DNA of 64,000 nt from Pseudomonas mendocina (lineage in GTDB: Bacteria > Pseudomonadota > Gammaproteobacteria > Pseudomonadales > Pseudomonadaceae), in contig CP148074.1 of NCBI GenBank assembly GCA_037482215.1, forward strand, positions 2,294,001 to 2,358,000, read 5' to 3'. Positions within the stretch are counted from its first letter, which is position 1, and every line of letters begins with the position of its first letter. Of this stretch, positions 26,572 to 35,001 are shown piece by piece. The position numbers and the translations under genes are program-made. The notes under the pieces are model-generated. The model was not told the origin of the DNA, ran no database searches, and saw only the letters and a list, made by a program, of their open reading frames with translations.

Positions 26572-27519
26572 CTAGTAAGTCAGTATCACTCTAACTGAAT
26601 CAATATAGGTACCTGCCGGCACATTAGGCTGAATAGGATTTACAGCCACCCTGTATGGAATGCTTTGTGTCGCGCCACTACCTGTACTGGTGGTCGTGTT
26701 GGACGTAGTCCACACAGCTGTGCCTGTTTCTTTATAAATGTTGTACTGGATAGTGTTAGGTCCATTTACCATACGCCGCCAGCCTTCTGAAAAGTTATTA
26801 CCATTATCAAAACCTAGCTGATAGGTGCTATTGAGTGTGCAGCGCACGTCAATACTTTGATTTACTTCTGGGAAGGCAGACACGATCGCGGCACTACCAA
26901 AAGAGACATCAGGCGCTTTATCTATAAAGCAGTCGTTGAGAACATTGAGCGTGACTGTCACAACACTGGTAGCTTGCCCGGTGTTGTAAATGCAGACAGA
27001 GCCGACTCCTGCTGAGCATATCTTCCAGTTCCATGTCAGTACAATCGTATCCGTATAGGTTCCAGCTGGCAGTGCTAAGCCTGGTGTGATACGCAAATAC
27101 AAAGGCAGACTTCCATCGCTTCCTGTGAACAAATTCAAGATCCCCACGACACTCGACTTGCTCCAACTTACAGTATCACCAGTGCCATAGGATGAGCCGC
27201 AGCCACTATCACGGCAAATGCTGTAGGGCAGGTAAGTATTCGTTGCAGTATTATAAAGTCGTGGCGTTGTGCCGAGGCTATTTGATGATGTTGAGATAGT
27301 TGAGGTAATTTTATTCTCGCCCAACAGACTCAGCACACCGCTAGAGCATTTGAATCCTGTTTCAGCTGTTACAGTCTCAGTATTAGTAGCAAGGGCAAAC
27401 GAACTCAATGCCCCAAAACTCACATTTGCGGAAGACGTGCTGCAGTTTGCCTGTAGCTCTGTATTCACCAACATTAAAGCAGTCCCTAAAATAATCGCTC
27501 CGGTGATAGGACGAATCAT
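26572..27519 (-). CDS. csuE: Csu/CupE-type two-domain tip adhesin (SCPU domains)
   Basis: 315 residues with a signal peptide (hydrophobic stretch ending near LQA, about residue 24). Two spore-coat-U (SCPU) domains follow: the first begins NCSTSSANVSFGALSSF, the second DCFIDKAPDVSFGSAAIVS near residue 197. Both end in the PAGTYTD-type donor strand pattern, and the protein ends VRVILTY. Two-domain SCPU proteins are the distal tip adhesin CsuE/CupE6 of archaic chaperone-usher pili. It overlaps the usher stop by ATGA. It should be non-functional as a pilus part here, because chaperone and most of the usher are deleted. Confidence 0.85.
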   Translation of the reverse strand: MIRPITGAIILGTALMLVNTELQANCSTSSANVSFGALSSFALATNTETVTAETGFKCSSGVLSLLGENKITSTISTSSNSLGTTPRLYNTATNTYLPYSICRDSGCGSSYGTGDTVSWSKSSVVGILNLFTGSDGSLPLYLRITPGLALPAGTYTDTIVLTWNWKICSAGVGSVCIYNTGQATSVVTVTLNVLNDCFIDKAPDVSFGSAAIVSAFPEVNQSIDVRCTLNSTYQLGFDNGNNFSEGWRRMVNGPNTIQYNIYKETGTAVWTTSNTTTSTGSGATQSIPYRVAVNPIQPNVPAGTYIDSVRVILTY

Positions 27520-27978
27520 GGCGCGACTCCAGTTGTGAATATGCAGGGTAGTGGGCCTATTCTTGTGATGTTCGGGGTTTTGATTGACAACAAAAAATCA
27601 GCTTGACAAGTGCGTCCATCCGGCTGGGTTATTATCAGCCTATTTTTTGAGCCCAACTCCTCGAAATATACTTGTCCATCCCATCCCACTGGTGCGTAGC
27701 GGCCACTATTTACTTCCATGGCTTGACTACCCACTGGTAGTGGACTGCCATCATCACTCACAACTTTGATCGTGGCGGCGACAATTGTGCTAAATGGAAA
27801 GTTGAGTAGCACCCCACTGCCTTGTCGTACGGATACACGCTGATCAACGTTTTTAACAGAGACGTTGGCTGGAAGATTCAGTGTGTCGACTTCAAAGTGT
27901 GCAGGATAATAGGCAGATACCCATGGTACGAGTAGGTGGCCATTTCTGTCGGTGTAACCTATTAACTGATTCTCATAG
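27516..27978 (-). pseudogene. csuD: 3' remnant of the outer-membrane usher csuD
   Basis: Only the last 153 codons of an archaic usher remain, cut by the inverted repeat of the IS element at 27979. The remnant begins in YENQLIGYTDRNGHLLVPW and contains the C-terminal plug/CTD pattern PVGSQAMEVNSGRYAPVGWDGQVYFEEL, ending at CIFTTGVAP. The barrel, plug and N-terminal domain, about 650 residues in intact ushers, are absent. The frame stays open into the IS by chance. Confidence 0.85.
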
Positions 27979-28005
27979 TGAATCGCCCCGGGTTTCGTGG
28001 AGGCC
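27979..28005 (+). repeat. IS left inverted repeat
   Basis: 27 bp starting TGAATCGCCCCGGG and ending GGAGGCC; exact inverse of the right end. Confidence 0.9.
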
Positions 28006-28028
28006 TCAACTCTTGAGAAGATGAGGCC

Positions 28029-28352
28029 ATGAAAAAGACTACGACCTACTCCCCTGAAGTCCGTGAACGTGCCGTGCGCATGGTTCTGGAACACCTGAAC
28101 GACTACCCCTCCGAGTGGGCCGCCATTGAAGCCATCGCGCCGAAGATTGGCTGTGCAGCGCAAACGTTGCATGGCTGGATTCGCCGCCATCAGACCGACG
28201 CAGGCCAGCGTCCAGGCCCGACCACCGAAGAGCGCGAACGCATCAAGGCGTTGGAGCGGGAGAACCGGGAATTGCGCAAGGCCAATGAAATTCTGCGTCT
28301 GGCCAGTGCGTATTTTGCCCAGGCGGAGCTCGACCGCCGCACCAAGTCCTGA
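28029..28352 (+). CDS. IS3-family transposase OrfA
   Basis: 107 residues. A helix-turn-helix of the HTH_Tnp_1 type ([16 protein letters not shown] and [14 protein letters not shown]) is followed by a leucine-zipper stretch [21 protein letters not shown] typical of OrfA. It overlaps orfB in the -1 frame; the fused OrfAB transposase is made by programmed -1 slippage in this family. Confidence 0.92.
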   Translation: MKKTTTYSPEVRERAVRMVLEHLNDYPSEWAAIEAIAPKIGCAAQTLHGWIRRHQTDAGQRPGPTTEERERIKALERENRELRKANEILRLASAYFAQAELDRRTKS

Positions 28353-29251
28353 GGGCTTTTGTCGATCAGTACCGTGACCGTCTCGGGGTCGAGTCGATCT
28401 GCCGTGTCTTGCAGATCGCCCCGTCCGGTTACCGCAGACATGCGGCCCAACTGCGCAATCCGGCACTGCGTTGTTGCCGTGCTCAGCGCGATGAGGCGTT
28501 GAGCTTGGAGATCCAGCGCGTGTGGGATACCAACATGCAGTGCTATGGCGCGGTGAAGGTTTGGAAGCAGTTACTGCGAGAGGGCCTCAAGGTCGCCAGA
28601 TGTACGGTGGAGCGGCTAATGCGGCGAGCTGGGTTGCAGGGAATTAGGCGTGGCCAGGTTGTACGGACGACGGTGGCCGGCGACAAGTCGCTGTGTCCGC
28701 TGGATTGTGTCCAACGCCAGTTCCATGCTGAGCGCCCGAACCAGCTGTGGGTGTCGGATTTCACCTATGTCTCGACCTGGCAAGGCTGGCTGTACGTGGC
28801 GTTCGTGATTGACGTCTTTGCACGGCGCATCGTCGGCTGGCGAGTCAGTACCAGCATGAAGACCGACTTCGTGCTGGATGCCCTGGAGCAAGCGCTGTAC
28901 GCCCGACAGCCACATCGTATGGGTGGCCTGATTCACCATAGCGACCGTGGCAGTCAGTACGTCTCGATCCGCTATACCGAGCGGCTGGCAGAGGCCGGCA
29001 TTGAGCCTTCGGTTGGCAGCAAGGGCGACAGCTACGACAACGCCTTGGCCGAGACTATCAACGGGCTGTACAAGGCTGAACTGATTTACCGGCAGTCATG
29101 GAAGAGTCGTGAAGCTGTTGAGATGGCGACCTTGAAATGGGTGCACTGGTACAACCACCAGCGGCTGTTGAGCTCAATCGGGTATATCCCGCCTGCGGAG
29201 GCTGAGGCAAACTTCCACCAGCAACAAGCAAGTCAGGCCATGGCGGCCTGA
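28346..29251 (+). CDS. IS3-family transposase OrfB (DDE integrase domain)
   Basis: The frame is open from before the orfA stop. [19 protein letters not shown] near the start is the usual OrfB N-terminus, and the domain runs 302 codons. The DDE triad is visible as WVSDFTYV (D), [12 protein letters not shown] (D) and [15 protein letters not shown] (E). [15 protein letters not shown] [17 protein letters not shown] completes the rve domain. Independent starts are unclear (a TTG at 28409 exists); expression is expected mainly as OrfAB by -1 frameshift. No premature stop is seen. Confidence 0.9.
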   Translation, partial: VLRAFVDQYRDRLGVESICRVLQIAPSGYRRHAAQLRNPALRCCRAQRDEALSLEIQRVWDTNMQCYGAVKVWKQLLREGLKVARCTVERLMRRAGLQGIRRGQVVRTTVAGDKSLCPLDCVQRQFHAERPNQLWVSDFTYVSTWQGWLYVAFVIDVFARRIVGWRVSTSMKTDFVLDALEQALYARQPHRMGGLIHHSDRGSQYVSIRYTERLAEAGIEPSVGSKGDSYDNALAETINGLYKAELIYRQSWKSREAVEMATLKWVHWYNHQRLLSSIGYIPPAEAEANFHQQQASQAMAA

Positions 29252-29252
29252 C

Positions 29253-29639
29253 TTAAACGAAACGGCCTCCACGAAACCCGGGGCGATTCATATAGTTAAT
29301 TGTCATTGATGAGTCCGTAACATTTGCCATACGTCTTGTTGTAACACTCCCGTAGAGGCCTCCGTCCAGTCTAATTGTGTAGGTTTGCCCATTCATGCAT
29401 TTAACCCTAATAGAGCCAGCGCCTTGATGACTCATCATGGTTAAAACATTATCCAGTGATACATATTCGCCGAAATTGATGGTGCCAAAGTTTGAATTGC
29501 CACTTCCACTAATACTGCTGCTTGTTTCACACGAAGGCAGTATTGTTGCACTGATGTCGATAGTCGCTGTTTGCGCAAAAACCAGTGAGGCTGAACTAAA
29601 AAAAATCCAGCCTATAACTATGTAACTTTTAATGCCCAT
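29253..29639 (-). pseudogene. csuA: csuA-like SCPU pilin subunit truncated by the IS
   Basis: The first 116 codons are native: a signal peptide ending near LVFAQ, then an SCPU domain with ILPSCETSSSISGSGNSNFGTINFGEYVS. The frame then runs into the IS right end at 29290, adding about ten foreign residues (RPGFRGG...) before a stop. The C-terminal third, with the donor-strand-complemented end, is lost. It is the second gene of the pilus operon by order, so csuB, csuC and most of csuD that should follow are deleted with it. Confidence 0.82.
29264..29290 (-). repeat. IS right inverted repeat
   Basis: 27 bp; exact inverse complement of 27979-28005. Confidence 0.9.
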
Positions 29640-29684
29640 TGCTCAGAATGTCCCTATTCCGGCGCGGAGTGGAAGCAGATTGGG

Positions 29685-30230
29685 TTACCAGGAAATCGTA
29701 ACTAATAACGTGTCGCTGTAAGTTCCAGCGGCGGGAGAGGTTGAGCCCTGGTTGGCGGGCGACACTCGGCCGTATAGTGGTATATCAACCGCATTGCCTG
29801 TAGCGACAGCAGAAATATTGACGGGAGTGTCAGGTTGGATTAATTGATTGCGTGTCGCATCGGAGTACACATTGTATGCAATTGTCTCAGGAGTTGTTGC
29901 ATGCTTCATGTAGCGCTGACCGCCAGTGCTATGAAGTCCGGAGTTGATCGACAAGCTTGGACTTAGGCCAGTGCTACACTTTATTTGAATATTTCCACTA
30001 CTACCTAACGTTTGAGCGTCAATGATATTTGACAGCTCAGAGTGGGAGCCGAAATCAAGCGTGCCCCATTGATTGACGCCAGCATTTACATTGCCATTAG
30101 TGATGCTGCAGCCAGCACCAATAACCATCTTTACCTCAACCTCACCGGCAAGGTTATTTGCAGACGCATGTACTGGGGAGCCCAACAAAATCGCGCCTAA
30201 GCCTATGGCCTTCAATGCAAATTCTTTCAT
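29685..30230 (-). CDS. Csu/CupE-type major pilin subunit (SCPU domain)
   Basis: 181 residues, complete. The signal peptide ends near VHAS (about 23). A single SCPU domain begins with EVEVKMVIGAGCSITNGN and WGTLDFGSHSELSNIIDAQTLGSSGNIQIKC, and the C-terminus AAGTYSDTLLVTISW is the canonical end of CsuA/B and CupE1 subunits. AAGGA lies 7 nt before the ATG. It is the first gene of the minus-strand pilus operon. With chaperone and usher gone it probably cannot be assembled. Confidence 0.85.
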   Translation of the reverse strand: MKEFALKAIGLGAILLGSPVHASANNLAGEVEVKMVIGAGCSITNGNVNAGVNQWGTLDFGSHSELSNIIDAQTLGSSGNIQIKCSTGLSPSLSINSGLHSTGGQRYMKHATTPETIAYNVYSDATRNQLIQPDTPVNISAVATGNAVDIPLYGRVSPANQGSTSPAAGTYSDTLLVTISW

Positions 30231-30726
30231 TTTCCGTCCTTAGAAATATTAGATGCATAAAGAGTGCCCATATTCAGATTGTCCGTTCTGAATATGGGCA
30301 AAAGTTATACTCTAGGTATTGCGAGTACAACAAGGCGGAAATCTAATATTTTTTAGGAAAATGAAAATAAACCGCCGAGCGGCACTAGACCCATTAGTTT
30401 TCTCTTATACCTAAGTGCGCCAGGTTAATAAAATTATCTTGATGTGAGCATCAATGCCGACAATTGTTGCCCACACCTAGGTGAATGAAATCTCCTGTTT
30501 GGGTCTTATTAGCCGGGGAGCGACTCGATGAAGTCATCATGTATCTGTGTCTACAAGGCGAGCTTAAATCCCGCACAGGAGCGCTCGTAGCTGGAGGATT
30601 TAATGATTCGCATAATGTATATTATGTTAAATAGAGTATTGAGGTATTGTACTGCCAATACCTCGTCTAGGATTCTTGCGTAAATTGCAGGTGCGTCTTG
30701 CTTACTCAGTATCTGCCGCATAAATA
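30231..30726. other. AT-rich upstream region of the pilus operon, with dyads
   Basis: About 500 nt without a credible gene. It contains TTGATG-TGAG-CATCAA (30439-30454), the palindrome CACCTAGGTG (30474-30483) with a related ACCTAAGTG at 30409-30417, and a perfect GAGGTATTG / CAATACCTC stem (30641-30664). These may be operators or leader structures of the csu operon. Confidence 0.5.
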
Positions 30727-30747
30727 AGGCCAGCTTGTAGCTGACCT
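30727..30747 (-). terminator. Probable terminator of the GNAT-Rnk gene
   Basis: AGGCCAGCT / AGCTGACCT stem (one G-U type mismatch), read on the minus strand into TTATTTAT. It lies 27 nt after the gene's stop. Confidence 0.55.
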
Positions 30748-30773
30748 CTTACCTGTTAACGTCGCACTTGAAG

Positions 30774-31685
30774 CTACAAATGAAAATCCCCAGCCGCTTC
30801 AGGCTGGTAAAGAACCTCACGGATTTCAATGCGCTGAGTGCGATCTGTAATTCTCCAGTCTATGGTGTCTCCCTCCTGGTAGCCCAAGATGGCGGCGCCG
30901 ATATCTGACAATACGGAGTACTTGCCGGCGCTGCTGTCTGCTGCTTCGGGATAGACCAAAGCCACTTCGATCTCTTCTTCATCCAGTTGCAACACCGTGC
31001 GGGAGTTCATCGTTACAACATTTCGGGCCACTTGCTGTGGTTTGACGATAATGGCGCGTTCAAGCTCGTGCTCAAGGTCTACAACAACCGATCCTTGTTC
31101 AAATATAAGCAAGTTTTCAAGCCTGGCCCTGTCGACTTCGGTAATGACAATTCCCGCTGCGCTGGTCAAAGCACCTTTGCGCAAAAGCTGGAAATAACGT
31201 TGCGCTGTCATTGTGAGTAACTTCAATGTCGGAGATTCTCGCTCGAGTACAAATCCGCTACGCGAGAATGCTTTCAGGGAGCTAACGTTATCGGCATGTA
31301 TTTTGGCAACCACCCTCTCGGCACGCATCTCCAGAAAGGCTAACTTCATGCTTTCACTGATCGTGCGGGATCCTAGGTGGCGTCCCCATTTAGCGCTTTC
31401 TCCGATAGCGAGGACGATCTCGCAATCTGAACCGCTTTTGATCAGTCGGACGAAGCCTACGGGCTCATCATGCCGGTCACAGGCTATGAAGAACCGGCCA
31501 TCTCGGTTAAAGATGTGTGTAAGAATCGGTAGTTGTGTTCGATTGATGGCTTGCTCAATGGCGCGAGAAACATCGCGTGAATCGCTTAGATAGCGGGTGA
31601 CTCGTTCGTCCTGTAACCATTCCACCAACGTCAGCGCATGCGCCCGAGTAATTTCCGGGCACAGCGAAATGAAAGGCTTATTCAT
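30774..31685 (-). CDS. GNAT acetyltransferase fused to a Rnk/GreA-like C-terminal domain
   Basis: About 303 residues. The N-terminal GNAT domain (about 1-165) has GFVRLIKSGSDCEIVLAIGESAKWGRHLGSRTISESMKLAF and the AENVSSLKAFSRSGF-like HADNVSSLKAFSRSGFVLERE ending. The C-terminal half (about 185-300) resembles the Rnk/GreA-B C-terminal domain: PQQVARNVVTMNSRTVLQLDEEEIEVALVYPEAADSSAGKYSVLSDIGAAILGYQEGDTIDW. Rnk-type domains bind RNA polymerase. The frame is open to 31763; the start at 31685 (MNKPFISLCPEI) is the likeliest but lacks a strong ribosome site. The acetylation target is unknown. Confidence 0.78.
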   Translation of the reverse strand: MNKPFISLCPEITRAHALTLVEWLQDERVTRYLSDSRDVSRAIEQAINRTQLPILTHIFNRDGRFFIACDRHDEPVGFVRLIKSGSDCEIVLAIGESAKWGRHLGSRTISESMKLAFLEMRAERVVAKIHADNVSSLKAFSRSGFVLERESPTLKLLTMTAQRYFQLLRKGALTSAAGIVITEVDRARLENLLIFEQGSVVVDLEHELERAIIVKPQQVARNVVTMNSRTVLQLDEEEIEVALVYPEAADSSAGKYSVLSDIGAAILGYQEGDTIDWRITDRTQRIEIREVLYQPEAAGDFHL

Positions 31686-31950
31686 CTTCACGATACTCAG
31701 TTGCAAAGAATGAAAGCCCTTCATGGCTATACGGCCATGACGGTTCTTTCTGCGACCGGGCATCTTACGACATAACGCGAATAAAACCGACTTGTAAGTG
31801 CCCTTTTCTATGTATAGCGCTCACAGCATGTGCGGTACATCGCGATTCAGGCAGCAGATCTGCCCTGCCCATTCAGCATTTGCGCTGTGTTTTAGGGATA
31901 GATCATTTTTTAGTGCGCAAGAAATGTGAAAGGATTTTAGCGCAGAAACA

Positions 31951-31979
31951 AAAAAGCCCTGAACATATCAGGGCTTTTT
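31951..31979 (-). terminator. Terminator of the tRNA operon
   Basis: 12-bp perfect stem AAAAAGCCCTGA / TCAGGGCTTTTT with a 5-nt loop and T-rich ends, 34 nt beyond the tRNA-Leu 3' end. Confidence 0.88.
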
Positions 31980-32012
31980 GTATTTGAGGCCGGCTATATC
32001 CGGAGAATCAAA

Positions 32013-32097
32013 TGGTGCGGACCGAGAGACTCGAACTCTCACGCCTCGCGGCGCTGGAACCTAAATCCAGTGTGTCTACCAATTTCACCAGGTCCGC
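32013..32097 (-). tRNA. tRNA-Leu(TAG)
   Basis: 85 nt including encoded CCA. Acceptor GCGGACC / GGTCCGC; anticodon loop TTTAGGT between CTGGA and TCCAG gives anticodon TAG. A long variable arm is present, as expected for a class II tRNA. GTTCGAG-type T loop is seen. Confidence 0.95.
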
Positions 32098-32118
32098 TTG
32101 TAACGCTTTATACGAAAA

Positions 32119-32138
32119 CGCCAGGGTTTAACCTGGCG
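32119..32138 (-). other. Hairpin between tRNA-Leu and tRNA-His
   Basis: CGCCAGG-GTTTAA-CCTGGCG, a perfect 7-bp stem in the tRNA spacer. Likely a processing structure of the polycistronic tRNA precursor. Confidence 0.5.
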
Positions 32139-32150
32139 CTCTCTTGAATA

Positions 32151-32227
32151 TGGGGTGGACGATGGGGATCGAACCCACGACAACAGGAGTCACAATCCTG
32201 TGCTCTACCAACTGAGCTACGCCCACC
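32151..32227 (-). tRNA. tRNA-His(GTG)
   Basis: 77 nt including CCA, with the extra 5' G paired to the discriminator C that marks tRNA-His. Anticodon loop TTGTGAC between CAGGA and TCCTG gives GTG. Confidence 0.95.
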
Positions 32228-32258
32228 ATATTACATTGCTTGAGCCAAGATCACCAAA

Positions 32259-32335
32259 TGGCGCACCCGGCAGGACTCGAACCTGCGACCATCCGCTTAG
32301 AAGGCGGATGCTCTATCCAGCTGAGCTACGGGCGC
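32259..32335 (-). tRNA. tRNA-Arg(TCT)
   Basis: 77 nt including CCA. Acceptor GCGCCCG / CGGGTGC; anticodon loop CTTCTAA between TCCGC and GCGGA gives TCT. First gene of the Arg-His-Leu operon. Confidence 0.95.
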
Positions 32336-32442
32336 CTATATCTGCTTAGCAGATCAAAGCTTTCGGCTCGGGGAAAAACTCTTCAGCTTCTACCTTTGCC
32401 GTCTTACCCAGCGACTGGCTGTGCTCGACAAGCGGGACGAAT

Positions 32443-32469
32443 GTTATAGAGGTCGCTGTAGGTCGTCAA
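32443..32469 (-). promoter_or_regulatory. Predicted promoter of the tRNA operon
   Basis: On the minus strand TTGACG (32469-32464) and TATAAC (32448-32443) with a 15-bp spacer, preceded by an A/T-rich UP-like stretch (32471-32490). A GC-rich discriminator follows, which fits a stable-RNA promoter. The spacer is shorter than ideal. Confidence 0.55.
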
Positions 32470-32600
32470 CAAAAAAATTCAAAAAAATTCAGTTATTTAA
32501 AGGAGTTACGTGAAAACCTTGCCTCCGCCTTTGCCCCAAAGGCTGGTCATGCGAGAATACACACCCTTTTGTTCATTCTAGTGATGGTTAATCAAGCGCA

Positions 32601-33455
32601 ATGACCGCCCAACTGATCGATGGCAAAGCAATTGCCGCCAACCTGCGTCAGCAGATTGCCCAACGTGTTGCCGAGCGACGCCAGCAAGGCCTGCGTGCAC
32701 CCGGGTTAGCAGTAATTCTTGTTGGTAGCGACCCTGCGTCCCAGGTTTACGTCTCGCATAAGCGTAAAGACTGCGAGGAAGTTGGCTTCCTGTCCCAGGC
32801 CTATGACTTGCCAGCGAGCACTACTCAGGAAGAGTTGCTGTCTCTGATTGATCGCCTCAACGAAGATCCGCTAATCGACGGCATTTTGGTTCAGCTGCCA
32901 TTGCCCGATCATCTGGATTCAGCACCTCTGCTTGAGCGCATCCGTCCTGACAAAGATGTAGATGGTTTCCACCCTTACAACATTGGCCGTCTGGCTCAGC
33001 GTATGCCGTTGCTTCGCCCTTGCACTCCCAAAGGGATCATGACCTTGCTGGAAAGCACTGGGGAAGATCTGTATGGCATGCATGCTGTGGTGGTCGGAGC
33101 CTCCAATATTGTGGGCCGCCCGATGGCTCTTGAGCTGTTGTTGGCCGGGTGTACGGTCACCGTCACACACCGTTTTACTAAGGATCTGGCCGGCCATGTC
33201 GGTCAGGCAGACATCGTTGTAGTTGCAGCAGGTAAACCAGGTCTGGTCAAAGGCGAATGGGTCAAACCGGGTGCAATCGTGATTGACGTGGGTATTAACC
33301 GCCAGGATGACGGCAAGCTGGTTGGAGACGTGGTCTATGAAACTGCCCTGCCTCGCGCCGGTTGGATTACGCCCGTCCCAGGTGGCGTCGGCCCTATGAC
33401 CCGCGCAGGCCTGCTGGAAAACACCCTGCACGCTGCAGAGCATTTGCATAAGTAA
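32601..33455 (+). CDS. folD: Methylenetetrahydrofolate dehydrogenase / methenyl-THF cyclohydrolase
   Basis: 284 residues. Bifunctional NADP-dependent enzyme of one-carbon metabolism. The N-terminal domain has [14 protein letters not shown] with the cyclohydrolase lysine (about 55). The Rossmann part has [17 protein letters not shown] (about 165), and the C-terminus carries [19 protein letters not shown]. It is divergent from the tRNA operon and followed by a bidirectional terminator. Confidence 0.96.
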   Translation: MTAQLIDGKAIAANLRQQIAQRVAERRQQGLRAPGLAVILVGSDPASQVYVSHKRKDCEEVGFLSQAYDLPASTTQEELLSLIDRLNEDPLIDGILVQLPLPDHLDSAPLLERIRPDKDVDGFHPYNIGRLAQRMPLLRPCTPKGIMTLLESTGEDLYGMHAVVVGASNIVGRPMALELLLAGCTVTVTHRFTKDLAGHVGQADIVVVAAGKPGLVKGEWVKPGAIVIDVGINRQDDGKLVGDVVYETALPRAGWITPVPGGVGPMTRAGLLENTLHAAEHLHK

Positions 33456-33458
33456 GAA

Positions 33459-33491
33459 AAAGCCCCCTTAGAGATAATCTAAGGGGGCTTT
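33459..33491. terminator. Bidirectional terminator of folD and the lipoprotein gene
   Basis: 14-bp perfect stem AAAGCCCCCTTAGA / TCTAAGGGGGCTTT with a 5-nt loop, starting 4 nt after the folD stop. Confidence 0.9.
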
Positions 33492-33507
33492 GCCACTTCG
33501 GCCGGTA

Positions 33508-34845
33508 TTAGTTACCGCCTTGTACAGAAAGTGTAAATCTCCCGCCGCTTTCGTCGACAGAACTCACCTTCACCTGATATTCGCCAGCCTCTAAATATTG
33601 ACTGATGCGGGCGTTCGTTCCGCCACCGCTGTCATCATCCTGCACCTCAACCCCGTGTCCTTTGAGTTCAAGCAGCACATCGAAGTTAGCGGAAGCTAAG
33701 TCAATTACATACTCGCCTGCTTCAGGGATAATAATTGTCGCTTGAGCTGGTCGTGAGGGTGTATGTGAGCCTTGGGCATATTGGCCCGGCCGAATACTCG
33801 TCAAGCGCGCTTCACTGACTGGAAATTGGACATAACTAAGTTCGAAGACGCCAGATTGGTCGTTGATGCTTTTCGCTTCAATCTTATATCGCCCTGGTAG
33901 TAACAATGCACTAAGCCGCGCGTCGGTATTGCCCGCACCGTCATCATCGGTGTATTCAACGCCATTTCCGCTCAATGCCAGCAATGCATCCAGTTCAGAG
34001 GAACGCATTTCTAACTGTACTCGCGCGGCTTGTTTTAACTCGATGCTATAGGTCGCGGGCGACATGCTGACCAGACCTGTAATAGTCTTACCGGCCTGCA
34101 GTGCACCACTATTAGTGAACTTTACGCCGGTTGGCAATTTTCGCTCTTCAACGTCCAGGCTGTAAGCGCCTCGGGCTGCCTCGTCTAGTGCACCGGCACG
34201 TAATTGATAGGTACCCGGTTCAAGGAAAACGCTCAGCTGAGAGTTAGTGCTATCACCAAAGTCATCGTTCTCAGCAGTAAGCCCTCTGCCTTGCAGTGCG
34301 AGGGTTGTATCGAATGCATCTGACGCCATTTTGATGGTGTAGATGGCGGCCTCTGTGATTTTAAGTTGGTAAGCATTGCCACCAGACTTCAAGCTTCCAG
34401 CAAAGCTATCCCCTGCGCCAAGCTCACCGCTGCTGCGGGCCTCGATGGGTTGTAGAGCTAGCGCGAATGGGCCGTAATCCGTCGAGGAAGAGCCGCTGAC
34501 CGACAGTGTGTAGCTGCCAGTCTGGGAAGACACTAGCGTCAGATTATCCGCACCTGGTCCTGCTACCAGCCGCCCTTGGCTATCGAGCAGTGTCAGCTGA
34601 GTCGCGAGAGGTTCAGATTGTTCAATACGTACCGCTTCACCCTCTTGCAGGCGAAGTCCGTAACTTTGATAGCGCGAACCATTATTGACGTTGACCTTGC
34701 TTTGGGTAGTCAATTCGCCATGCAGGCTTGAGGGTTCGCTGGTGTTAACAGATGGCTGAAGGGGATTGCCTGCACAGCCGGCGATTGCGACAGATAAACC
34801 AGACAAAAGGAAGAGACGCGGAACTGGAGCAAAAGCTTTACGCAT
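33508..34845 (-). CDS. Lipoprotein with three PPC-like beta repeats
   Basis: 445 residues. A lipoprotein signal with lipobox IAGC puts the acylated Cys near residue 25. Then come beta-rich segments of the bacterial pre-peptidase C-terminal (PPC) type. Three copies of a motif LxGxG-(5-6)-DD(D/F)-x-TN/D-xxxS-xxLxPGxY are seen at about residues 179, 286 and 389, a period near 105. No protease domain is present. The ATG at 34845 has AAGGACGG just upstream; a frame to 34863 is open but unlikely. It is probably an envelope lipoprotein of unknown role. Confidence 0.8.
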   Translation of the reverse strand: MRKAFAPVPRLFLLSGLSVAIAGCAGNPLQPSVNTSEPSSLHGELTTQSKVNVNNGSRYQSYGLRLQEGEAVRIEQSEPLATQLTLLDSQGRLVAGPGADNLTLVSSQTGSYTLSVSGSSSTDYGPFALALQPIEARSSGELGAGDSFAGSLKSGGNAYQLKITEAAIYTIKMASDAFDTTLALQGRGLTAENDDFGDSTNSQLSVFLEPGTYQLRAGALDEAARGAYSLDVEERKLPTGVKFTNSGALQAGKTITGLVSMSPATYSIELKQAARVQLEMRSSELDALLALSGNGVEYTDDDGAGNTDARLSALLLPGRYKIEAKSINDQSGVFELSYVQFPVSEARLTSIRPGQYAQGSHTPSRPAQATIIIPEAGEYVIDLASANFDVLLELKGHGVEVQDDDSGGGTNARISQYLEAGEYQVKVSSVDESGGRFTLSVQGGN

Positions 34846-35001
34846 ATACCGTCCTTGATTCATGTAGAGAGTGGTACGAAGGCTCTATTCTCTAGCGAAG
34901 CAGCACTTTCGAACTAAAAGAATGACACACATCGCACAAAAAATGCGACGTGCGTCATAGCTATCCACACTAGATCGGACGAGTTAGCGCGTACGTTTGG
35001 G

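Larger units (their letters stand above)
27979..29290 (+). mobile_element. IS3-family insertion sequence, about 1312 bp
   Basis: Bounded by perfect 27-bp inverted repeats (27979-28005 and 29264-29290) beginning TGAATCGCCCCGGG. It has overlapping orfA and orfB in -1 register, as in the IS3 family. Flanks are CATAG on the left and TATAG on the right, with no matching 3- or 4-bp target duplication at the boundaries. The left flank is usher sequence and the right flank is a pilin gene, so the insertion is joined with a deletion. The element looks complete and possibly active. Confidence 0.92.

Noticed and set aside
27974..29295. Target-site duplication of the IS
   Set aside because: CATAG and TATAG flanks share ATAG only when shifted by one base, and the two flanks belong to different genes; no true 3- or 4-bp duplication adjoins the repeats.
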